Assembly (NCBI GenBank): GCA_015350385.1
Contig: WNKI01000001.1
Coordinates: forward strand, 5,752,830-5,816,829
DNA from: Aculops lycopersici
Taxonomy: Eukaryota > Arthropoda > Arachnida > Trombidiformes > Eriophyidae
Direction: 5' to 3'
Length of the DNA: 64,000 bases
The translations under genes were made by a program, and so were the position numbers. Under the pieces are notes generated by a model, which saw only the letters and a program-made list of their open reading frames with translations, ran no database searches and had not been told where the DNA came from. Shown piece after piece: positions 40,376 through 49,808 of this stretch (positions are counted from its first letter, which is position 1; each line of letters starts with the position of its first letter).

Positions 40376-43090
40376 TTAATTATCGCTTTTGCCGATTGTA
40401 TCAGATTGACCTTTAAACTCTGGCCATAACTTCCGGGCTTCAGTCCATTCCATAGAACCGTTGCTCAGATCACGCACTAAAGCCGCGATCGCCGTAATAT
40501 CTACCCTAATTTGTTCCATCGTTGTACAATGCCTCAAAGTGACCGAATTCTCCTTAATAGTGTCAAAGTCTACCGTAATTCCATATGGTATACCTATCTC
40601 ATCGGTTCGTGCATATCTCTTACCTATCGATTCGCCGCTAGAATCTAGCTTGTGCTTGACACCCTCACGCTTGAGGTTATCCATGATGGAATACACAAAG
40701 GGATAAAATTCCTCATTATTACTCAGAGGCAGGAGAGAACATTTGGTGGGTGCAACAATTGCTGGAAATGAGAAAAAGGATCTCAATTGATTATCTTCTC
40801 TAATCTTGAAATTATGCTCCATCAATGTATACATGATCCTGTCAATACCAAAAGAGGGCTCAATTACACTTGGTACAACTTCCTCAACATGAACTGTCTT
40901 CTTCGATCTCTTGATGCTAGCCATATCCTTTGTTATCACCACAGGATTTGCCCCTGACTCGAGGGTTACCTTAATTCCATCAGCTTCGAGGTCTTTCTCG
41001 TATTGTTGCAACTGCTCGTCATCAGCCTTGTTTAGTTTATCCATTACAGCCTGGGCGTAACCCTTCAATGCTCTACCAAGGACTGACTTCTGGAACACAA
41101 ATTCGGCAACGTCAACCTCTTTCGGAGTCTTCAAAGGTCTACTGGCTGAGAGTTTGTTGTTAGTTGCGTTGGCGTGTTGAGTCAAATCATAACAGGATCT
41201 ATCGGCGCAACCTACACACTCTAGCCATCCGGATGTGGTCAATAGTTCACAATCCCAACAATCTGTGGCATAATGAGCCATTTCATTGCCCATATGTTGT
41301 CTGAATCTAATCTTATCTGGACTCATACCAATCCTGTGCATAAACAAGTTGATCCTTGCCAGGTAGTAAGCCAGAACTTCGTTGGCCACGGTGCCCGACT
41401 TTACTGCCTCCTCCAAAGTGGTTAACTTGGCCGGTTGCCCGTCCATTTGATTGCAAGCGGAGTATAGATTCAGGCTCATGTGTTTGATCGAGTCAAACTT
41501 TGCGTGTTTCTTGTTCTGTGGGTCTACAAAGTATTCGATCTCGCCCATGGTGAACTCACGCATTCTAATGAGGCCGCCTCGGGGTGAGATTTCATTCCTA
41601 AATGACTTGCCTATCTGAGCGACACCAAATGGTAATTTGCCTGAGTTAGCCTCGAGTAGACGCTTAAAGTTTACAAAAATACCTTGAGCAGTTTCTGGTC
41701 TTAAATATGACTTAACTAAACCCTCGGGCCCAATTGAGGTAGCAAACATGAGATTGAATTCGATCGGATCACTGAGATCATTATCAGTCGCGGGTGCTTT
41801 CATTCCATATGAGAGAACCATATCTTTGAGCTCTTCCAGAGTTTTACCATCAAGTTTGGTTAAATCTTCTTGGATTTGTCTCTTTTTGTCGGCTGGGCAG
41901 TTCTTATCAGACTCTAGTTTCTCTAAATGGCTTTTGATAAGATGATCAAGCCTGTAGCAATCACCTGTTTTTGTATCCTTGACCATCAAATCTGCGAAAC
42001 GCTCCACATGACCAGATGCTTTGAGAACTGGCTCGAGAGTCAACTGACTGGCTTCAATTTCAAGAAGATCATCCTCTAGCACGAAATGAGATTCCCACAG
42101 GCGTAGGATGTTCTTCTTCAATGCAACACCTGGAGGTCCATAATCGAATAAACCGGAGACACCGCCATAAATGCTGAAACTCAAATCGTAGAAAAACCTT
42201 CTCTTGAGCACGTCTTCTAGCCTAGACTTGTCAACGAAGCTATCCTTCGGTACAAGGGAAGCCTCTTTCGCTTCCAGAATTCTCTTTTTCTCTTTCAACA
42301 TCCTGACAGCAGTGTCGATATCAACTTTGGGTGCATTCTGTGCCTTCAAACTACGAACCAAATCACCATGCTCTTTGACATCTTTACGAAGTGGCTCTAA
42401 TATAACTTCGATTTGAGGGTCCATTTTCATCAAATTAGTTAAGTAATTATGTATATAGACTTTTCTGCTAGTTGCGCCTCTCAATAGTGCAACTCTTAGA
42501 TCTCTCCCCAATCTGGATGATTTAAATGGCTTAGCACTACTATTCTTATCTCGTTGATTTGGGTGGTCGGCCTGTCCGTTCGGGCTTACTGATGTTGAAT
42601 CGGAGCCGGTCTGACGACACAACCGATTTGCCGAGTGGATGTGGTTTTTATTGAAGAGATAAAATCTATTTAATATTTGTTTGGTTATGGATGGGACACA
42701 ATGCTGACAATCGTACCGACTACTCGAAAGCACTAAAGGTAGAAAACTAAGAAAGAGTTTGGAACTAATGGTGAATTCTTTCCCCAACAACCGAGCAAAA
42801 TCTGGACCAATATGTTGGCTTGAGTTGTTGTGTAAGTTAGCTACGAGCAACTTGTTAATAGCAATGTCAGGTAAATAGACAGGTAGAAGTATAAACTCTA
42901 AATGGAATTTTGGAGGTTGAGTTGAAATGGCTTCCAAGCGGATGAAAAGACATGAGGTTTTGTAACGTGAGCTTGTGATGGAGAAAAGGTGAAACGTCTG
43001 CAGGCTGTAGCAACAGCGAGAAAGCAACGGAGTCAGAGCGCCAGCCACGAAATCATTGCAGGATAGCATGAAGCCGGTGATGGCTTCCAT
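40376..43090 (-). CDS. GARS1: Glycyl-tRNA synthetase (cytosolic and probably mitochondrial forms)
   Basis: Class II synthetase that charges tRNA-Gly. The core starts at MDPQIEVILEPLRKDV (ATG 42424; a second ATG lies two codons before it) with a WHEP domain, and gives 682 residues, as in the cytosolic human enzyme. Motif 2 reads FRNEISPRGGLIRMREF, motif 3 EPSFGIDRIMY, and the anticodon domain has YARTDEIGIPYGITVDFD. Upstream the frame stays open for another 232 codons, with ATGs only at 43090 and 43069. The end of this extension is basic and acid-poor. In many animals one gene makes both mitochondrial and cytosolic GlyRS from alternative starts, so the extension may hold the mitochondrial signal. 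At about 222 residues it is unusually long for one, and part of it may be 5' UTR. The real protein start is uncertain. Confidence 0.95.
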   Translation of the reverse strand: MEAITGFMLSCNDFVAGALTPLLSRCCYSLQTFHLFSITSSRYKTSCLFIRLEAISTQPPKFHLEFILLPVYLPDIAINKLLVANLHNNSSQHIGPDFARLLGKEFTISSKLFLSFLPLVLSSSRYDCQHCVPSITKQILNRFYLFNKNHIHSANRLCRQTGSDSTSVSPNGQADHPNQRDKNSSAKPFKSSRLGRDLRVALLRGATSRKVYIHNYLTNLMKMDPQIEVILEPLRKDVKEHGDLVRSLKAQNAPKVDIDTAVRMLKEKKRILEAKEASLVPKDSFVDKSRLEDVLKRRFFYDLSFSIYGGVSGLFDYGPPGVALKKNILRLWESHFVLEDDLLEIEASQLTLEPVLKASGHVERFADLMVKDTKTGDCYRLDHLIKSHLEKLESDKNCPADKKRQIQEDLTKLDGKTLEELKDMVLSYGMKAPATDNDLSDPIEFNLMFATSIGPEGLVKSYLRPETAQGIFVNFKRLLEANSGKLPFGVAQIGKSFRNEISPRGGLIRMREFTMGEIEYFVDPQNKKHAKFDSIKHMSLNLYSACNQMDGQPAKLTTLEEAVKSGTVANEVLAYYLARINLFMHRIGMSPDKIRFRQHMGNEMAHYATDCWDCELLTTSGWLECVGCADRSCYDLTQHANATNNKLSASRPLKTPKEVDVAEFVFQKSVLGRALKGYAQAVMDKLNKADDEQLQQYEKDLEADGIKVTLESGANPVVITKDMASIKRSKKTVHVEEVVPSVIEPSFGIDRIMYTLMEHNFKIREDNQLRSFFSFPAIVAPTKCSLLPLSNNEEFYPFVYSIMDNLKREGVKHKLDSSGESIGKRYARTDEIGIPYGITVDFDTIKENSVTLRHCTTMEQIRVDITAIAALVRDLSNGSMEWTEARKLWPEFKGQSDTIGKSDN

Positions 43091-43701
43091 CTCAATGGGG
43101 TTCAATGAGAATTCCTTCACTACAACTTGCCAAGCAAGTTATCAGCGCACACACACACACACACAAACTATGATAACGACGCGTTTAGAAACAAGTGAAC
43201 GATTAGCTACGTGTTTAGGGTCCAAAAGCTCGTCACTGTGAGCTAAGACGGAGAGGCAAGAGGCAAACTTTCTCTTAGTCAATTTTAATATCACAAATCC
43301 AAACATCCCTCACTTATCAAGCCTCGAATGCGCCAACAATAATAACAACAACAACTACAGCTCTAGCCTCAACCACACCGGCAAGGCAAGGGGGTTGGCG
43401 AAGAGATCAACTTAGACACAATGCAACGACATGGATGAGAATAATTGTTTGCCGCATCCATTGATAACCAGTATTTTCACATCAATTTTTTAAATACACC
43501 CATGGGTATATCATCTGATATTTAAACAGCAGACTAGCTTATCTACTTTGCATGCAAATTTCCATCCCTCTATTCCAATCAGAGCAACCCAAGTGAATCT
43601 AGTGAAAGTAATAAATTCATCCTTATTAGCATCACATATTGATTATTGTATCCAGCCATAACTACATTAATCCACTGTAACGACAACGAATTCCAAACAA
43701 G
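43091..43701. other. Divergent interval between GlyRS and TMEM68
   Basis: About 610 bases with a short (CA)n run at 43149-43164 and no coding frame. Probably promoters of both genes. Confidence 0.5.
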
Positions 43702-44765
43702 ATGGGTCTGGAAATGTTTACAGATAGACTAGAGTATATCATTAATCTGATTAACATTCAACAGCGCATCGATGTCAGGTTCTATGCCTGGTTATTCTGG
43801 TTATGGTGGCCATTTATTTTGGTAAGTTTTATTGGCTATTATGAATGAAAACTTTAGATCAAAGTTTTGAGCTCATACACAACATCTAACCTTTATAACT
43901 CTCCCCATCAAACGAACAGGTAACCGTGATTTTGCCCACCCTCATTATTTTACTGTTATATGTTAGTGCCTGCATTGTTCACATCTACCGATTAAAGCCA
44001 TATTTTCGTCTCAATATTTGGGGCCAATTAACGGATCCAAATGCGGACTTTAGGATTAAAGCTCGTGCAGCTGTTGCCCTACTATGGGAGTGTCATGGTT
44101 GGATTTGGCATGGTTACGAAGTCATCGGTTTAGAGAAAATTCCAACTGATAGCTCAGCATTGCTAGTCTATTATCATGGAGTTATACCAGTTGACTATTA
44201 TTATCTGAATTCCCGTTATCTCATTCACACAAAACGTGTTATGTGGACGATTGCAGCCACATTCCTGTTTAAAGTTCCAGGCTTGAGATTAATGTTAGAT
44301 GTAATTCAGGCGACGCCTGGAACTGTGCAACAAATTGCTGATCTCCTAAAAAGTGGACAAGTTGTCTCGGTTGCCCCTGGTGGTATCCGAGAGGCTCAAT
44401 TTAGTAACGAATACTATGAGCTTATTTGGAACGGCCACCTTGGATTTGCCAAGGCAGCTAGTCTTGGCAAGTCTCCGATAATACCTGTTTTCACTCAAAA
44501 TGTTCGCGAATCATTTCGAACTATGCCGTTTGGGAGAGGATTCTTCCGGAAGATATATGAAAAGACAAAGCTACCCCTGCTACCAGTCTACGGTGGATTT
44601 CCTGTCAAGATGAGGACCTACGTGGGCGATCCGATACCCTACGACGAGAAAGCGACACCGGAGGAAATAGCAGAGAAAACTGCAAATGCCATAAAGGAAC
44701 TTATAAGGCGGCATCAGCTGCTACCCGGAAGTATAGTGAACGCTCTAGCTGAACGTTTCAAGTGA
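43702..44765 (+). CDS. TMEM68: TMEM68-like acyltransferase, two exons
   Basis: ER membrane acyltransferase of the LPLAT/DGAT-like family; mammalian TMEM68 makes triacylglycerol. Exon 1 (43702-43821, 40 codons) ends WPFIL|GTAAGT. Exon 2 (43920-44765) begins after GAACAG, in phase 0. The total is 321 residues (human 324). A membrane hairpin lies at about 30-60. The acyltransferase motif YYHGVIPVDYYY has its His and Asp at about 126 and 132, and the glycerophosphate-binding block is VAPGGIREA. FTQNVRESFR and YGGFPVKMRTYVGDPIPYD are typical of TMEM68. The exon 1 join is inferred from splice sites and similarity. Confidence 0.93.
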
Positions 44766-45003
44766 GTGTCACATGTTTGCTATTCAAGCACTTTTCGTCC
44801 TCTTTGTGTAAAGCAACAGACAATCCATAATCTAAACAAGTTTATTGAACAGATCTATCGACAGTCAATATAATACTCTGTTAAAAATACTTCTGAAATC
44901 TTTTGCACTATAATAAAGTCTTGAGAGATTGGTAGCTACCCAAGTTTATTGATGGTTGTTAATGTTAAGTGACTTGTCGTCCCCTTTAACCAAAATCTCT
45001 TGG

Positions 45004-45348
45004 TTATATGTAATATCCATCTCTCAAGTTTGATCTTCCCTCTCTTGGTTCCTTATCACCACGATAGTGGGCGTAGACTAGGAATATGCTGCTTGCAAGA
45101 AATAGGAATATTCCTGCCATCAAAAGCAGTATACCAGATATTCTGGGCAAACTCGAACTTACATAACGTTGATAGTTGGCATCGTAATTGGGACGGACAA
45201 TCTCGGTGAAATAGATGAAGCTAGTAAGTGCACCACCGAATATCATAAGAATCCCAATCACTATAAGAGATAACGAGCATATTGTTGTGGACGCCAAGTT
45301 CTCTTTTTGAAACCAATCTCTGGATGATACAGCTCGGATTTGTTCCAT
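45004..45348 (-). CDS. Two-pass membrane protein (114 aa)
   Basis: Not recognised. Two strong membrane helices, about residues 25-48 (ICSLSLIVIGILMIFGGALTS) and 70-92 (ISGILLLMAGIFLFLASSIFL), are joined by a short polar loop with tyrosines; both ends are charged and probably cytosolic. The ATG is clear and helix quality is high. The stop is 238 bases from the stop of TMEM68 on the opposite strand. Confidence 0.65.
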   Translation of the reverse strand: MEQIRAVSSRDWFQKENLASTTICSLSLIVIGILMIFGGALTSFIYFTEIVRPNYDANYQRYVSSSLPRISGILLLMAGIFLFLASSIFLVYAHYRGDKEPREGRSNLRDGYYI

Positions 45349-45569
45349 TTTTATCCACTTGTTAACTCTGCAATGTAAAATTCATCTATGATTCTTACTA
45401 TCTAGGAACGTCACCGCTCGAATCAACAGGTTTAATAATGATGCTGGTTACCAAGGCAACCGAACGAGAAAGAGGTCATCACTAAGAACAAACAAAACCA
45501 ACTAATGAGTCGATTCATCATTCAACAGTCAACATGTTTATCAATCATGGTAGATAATCGCTTCGTAAT

Positions 45570-46274
45570 TTATTTAGCGACATCTAATGATGATGATCTA
45601 CTCAAACGTTCTTCACTTGATTTTATCAAGTCCCACGCAGGAAGATAATAAGGCCGATTGTTTTCATCGTACCTTAGCAGACTAGAATTCTTGAACGTGT
45701 TGCTTTTAGTTCCTATGGAAGAATATCCTTGATTATAAAGATCACAATATGGTACGTTGAGTTGCCTAATAAAATCCCAAACTTGATTGTAAGACCAGTC
45801 TAAAATTGGATTGACTCGCATGAATTTGGGCCACCCATCGTCGGTTGGACTTAGTGGTAACATTCGAGTTCCTGGCCTGAAATCATCGCTTCTAGTTCCA
45901 ATAAATATTGCTTCTATACTTGGGTGTTCAAGTTTGAGTTGAAAGAGAGAATCTTTGAGTTGAAGATTCGAATATTGAATGAGCTCTAAATTGTAAACCT
46001 TGGCCATCTGGCATACAAAATCTGATTCCTCCTTGAAGTGGTCAGGCAGTTGAGCGTAGAAAGCAGCCAGCTTGGTTTCATTGTTATTGGTATTGAGTTT
46101 CTTCGTCACGGAATGGACCAAATGGAGGACCGCGGTACAATCCTTGCCACCATTGAAGCTGATACAGGTTTTTTCCAAACCGTACCTGAGGATTGATTGC
46201 TCAATCAAGTCCAGACTTTCTTGGACGTGTTTGTTGTGCTGTGCAAATCGAAGTATTTTAGCCAATGAGTCCAT
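45570..46274 (-). CDS. FLAD1: FAD synthase (PAPS-reductase-like domain only)
   Basis: Adenylates FMN to FAD. The ATG at 46274 gives 234 residues. Motifs: SFNGGKDCTAVLHL at 39-52 (PP-loop), AIFIGTRSDDFRPGT, then DGWPKFMRVNPILDWSYNQVWDFI and LPYC-type VPYCDLYNQGYSSIGTKSNT, all diagnostic of eukaryotic FAD synthases. The molybdopterin-binding domain of human FLAD1 is absent, so this is a single-domain form like yeast Fad1. The frame is open 27 codons further upstream but without an ATG. Confidence 0.93.
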   Translation of the reverse strand: MDSLAKILRFAQHNKHVQESLDLIEQSILRYGLEKTCISFNGGKDCTAVLHLVHSVTKKLNTNNNETKLAAFYAQLPDHFKEESDFVCQMAKVYNLELIQYSNLQLKDSLFQLKLEHPSIEAIFIGTRSDDFRPGTRMLPLSPTDDGWPKFMRVNPILDWSYNQVWDFIRQLNVPYCDLYNQGYSSIGTKSNTFKNSSLLRYDENNRPYYLPAWDLIKSSEERLSRSSSLDVAK

Positions 46275-47469
46275 CTGTATAATGCAATTTAGGATATAGT
46301 ATTTGATTAATACCTCTATTCTTGGTCGAAATCTTAAGAGGAAGTGTTGATACAAATTGTGTCAACAGTTGACAAAAACTCAGGACGCGCAGTAAATTTA
46401 TATAATCATATTGCTCTCAGTGAGATTCCCACTGGCTATTGACCGTAGTCGATACATTCATCATCGTAATTGTCACTGTCGTGTAAGAATGCTATTAAGA
46501 CACACCCTTGAAAGATCACTAACCTTGACTATCTGATTCTAGTCCCATTGGAGTCGCCTGATGTCGCGATAAATGAGATGGAATTGATAACGGAGGATGT
46601 TAGCGGATCATAGACTATCAATATAAATTTAGATTCGGAGATATTGATCTCAGATAGGGGCGAAATTTATAATCATTATATTCATATGAACTAATGATAT
46701 CATCATGAATGAGGTTGCGTCTAGCGGTGACATTAATTGTTTTAACACTTACATGACGAAGGGGCCATGACTTAGAGTCCTGTGGATTGTTAGCTGAATT
46801 TTTAGTTTGATTTTTGTCTGGTGATTGGAAAGCATGAAATGACATGGTTAGTTACTATTTCACTACTACTTGGGATAGTGTTGAGAGCTAATATCAGTCT
46901 CAGGCACAAATCTACGATTTGGTGGTATTGTCTATCGTCATTCAGGCATGGCAGTGCCTGTAAAGAGTAGCAAATAGTTTTATCATCATGCTGATTGATA
47001 TTGTGGGGTAATGTTTTTGAAATCGTAGTCTAACTTACCTAAAACCATATACTGACTCCAATGATAATTAATTTGTTTGACTGGATAATGGAAACGCTAG
47101 AGTATCCAAAATCCAAATGAGCCCAATTGTTGAATTCTGATTCTTTTATATCAATGAGATTTTGAAACACGTGGGTGGAAGGCGAATGCATTCTGCTCTG
47201 CCATCTTTCTCCATGCGTTCTTCTGAGTTTAACACAACTCTGTGGGGCCAGCTCAAATGCGGCAAATTTGAATTCTCGACCAAAGATGAATTCCTGTAAC
47301 TTCGACAATTTTTAACTTCTAGAATTGAATTAATTCAGCCTTCAGCTATGGTACTAAAAATTTAATTTGTTAGTTTTAAATTACAACAAGGTATTACTAT
47401 TACAATGATACATGTTTGGCACATTGATTACGTTACAGGTGTAAATATTGATTAATGACTTCATTGCGC
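46275..47469. other. Intergenic region with unresolved coding-like frames
   Basis: Two minus-strand frames look partly protein-like: 47039-47308 (opens after TTACAG, ends TAG right before a GTAAGT) and 46618-46845 (contains a GTAAGT donor after SWPLRH). A third frame after TTTACAG at 46964 stays open for about 50 codons. No combination gives a consistent splice phase, so I do not build a gene. Confidence 0.35.
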
Positions 47470-49768
47470 TCATCTAACTTTCATGTAACGCGATGGAAGT
47501 TTTGGTTGAGCATCAAGTTGGCGCTGCGACTTTGGACCAATAGTTCGCGAATAGGACAGCCGAGGAACTGGCTTATTAGTATCATTCGGTTTCTTTAGTC
47601 CGCCATAGATGGAATACTTTGATCTCGTTGATGGGGCTAGCAGGCAAGAGCTCGACTTTGATCTGTTAGTCAGTAGCTGTCCACCAAATGGCAGCTGGCG
47701 TCTCTTGGCCGGATTGTTTTCCAATGCCAAGTTTCCATTGCTGGTGCTTGATTTCATGGTTGGTCTCATATTACTACTACTACTCAATGGAATATTAGAA
47801 ACTTGTCTAGACTGGCGGTCAGTCGACTTGGTCAAAGTGTGTGATTTGTTTGCACCCGTTGCCGTTGATTGGTAGTCTCGCCTTCTAGCCGCCGCTAGGT
47901 TTCCCTGACTATTCCACCTTGAGTAAAGAGAATCTATCGAGCTTGGTCTTTCTCGCTGTCCAGTCGACTTGATGGCCTCTCCCTGTGGCTTGTCATTCTC
48001 TATCAATCCTAAATAGTATGACCTACCACCACGAGATTGAGCAAGCTCTTCGGTTTCTATCTTGGGTGGCTCTGGACCCTTGGGTTTGGGTGGAGCAGCA
48101 ATGAAAGTAGATGATTCATCTCGAAGATCAAATATCCAAGCCGCCGGTCTACGTTCATTATCTATACTTGTGGTTATGTTACTCCTACCGTCAGTCTCAA
48201 TGCCACTTGTGGTATCTTTGCTATCGTCATTGATGTTGTTGTCCTCTGGGTTGGCATTGTCAAAATCGTGCAGTCTCTGATCTTGGGCACCGGAAATGGT
48301 CGAGGTAGTCCTAATGTTGTAAGTTCTCGTCGACCTGAGCGATTCGTTCGAGGAGATTAACGAAACTCGATCCTCTTCCGGTTGTTTCATTTTCCACTCT
48401 GCAATGCTTATCTCAACAGGTAATTGGCTACTTCTCTTCATGTACTCGGACAGGTTAAAGTTTTTCTCGTTATTGTTCTCATTAGAAGTCTTCTGGGTCT
48501 CGCTAGAAGCAATGCCATCACCACTAACAATCTGTTGCTGAAAGGGCGAGTTATGTTCTATATGATGCACGCTGTACGCACCAACTACCTGTTGTTGGGA
48601 TGCCTGTGGTACCTCAGCCACGAGAGTTTTATAATCGAAACGCTTCTTGTTTTGCTCTTCCTGCTTGATGCTCTCTAATCTCTTCCTTAGATTGTCAATA
48701 TCGCTCCTCAAACTCATTTCACTTCCTGTTCCCTGGACAGATTCTACATCAGAGCCAGTAATTTCTAGCACATTCTCCTGATGTTGCCTAGTTTTCCTGC
48801 TACCCTTACCTGTGATCGGTATCACTTGTCTCTCGTCGTTCAACTTTTGGAATGGAACTCTAATGATCTTGGCGTTTGGCGCCGAGCTGGATGCGATCGA
48901 GATGGTATCTAGCGATTGGCGTTTGTTCGTGTCCAGCGAATGATCCTCCTCAGTTTGACTGCCATCATCGTGTCTCCTCTGTCTCTGGTTGTAGTTACGT
49001 GATCTAGTTGGCTTCCGGGTTACTGTTTCATAGTTTGTCGGCACAGCTCGAGTGGTTGAGTGGATCAAATCATGAGCTGCGGCCTAATGGGCGAGAAAGT
49101 ATTGTCACGATGACAGGTGAAAATGATTGTTTGTGTATAGTCCAAACAACCACAACAACATTGTGCAATAACATAATCAAGAATCCAGGAGAAACACCCA
49201 AATAAGCATTGTGTTATTAGTTCATACAATAATTTTGTTTTGTTTCAAGAGCCAAAAATCAACAATAGCAATGACACAGTGACAAGGGGTGATGATGATT
49301 GTGGTTACATGTAATAATGTTGTTGTGGTTGATGTTTATTAAAATGTTTTGGTTGTTGTGTTGTGGATGGTAGGTCAATATTATTGATGATAATGATGTC
49401 GTAAAGGTTAATTTGTCGTCATCTTCGTCGCTAATAACTACTGTTGTGTCTGCGCATCTTTCAATCTAATTGATTGTTCTGCCTTTGCAATTAGAGCATA
49501 CTTTCACCAACCTGTTGTTGTTTGTTGAACATCTTCATTCTAGCGGAAAATAGAACAGCAATAACAACAGGAACAAGAACAGAAATATTTGTAACAACTA
49601 GCAGCGATCACAACAAAATACTGACGCGAAACTAATGACACAACAACTATATTACAGGTGAGTATTTTCTATGTTCCGTCTATTTGGTAAACTGATCTAC
49701 TTTTCTCTACTAACGCCAGCACTTGGTTATCTAATTAGACTCCCCCTGCTAATAATGCTAGAACTAAA

Positions 49769-49808
<40 letters not shown>

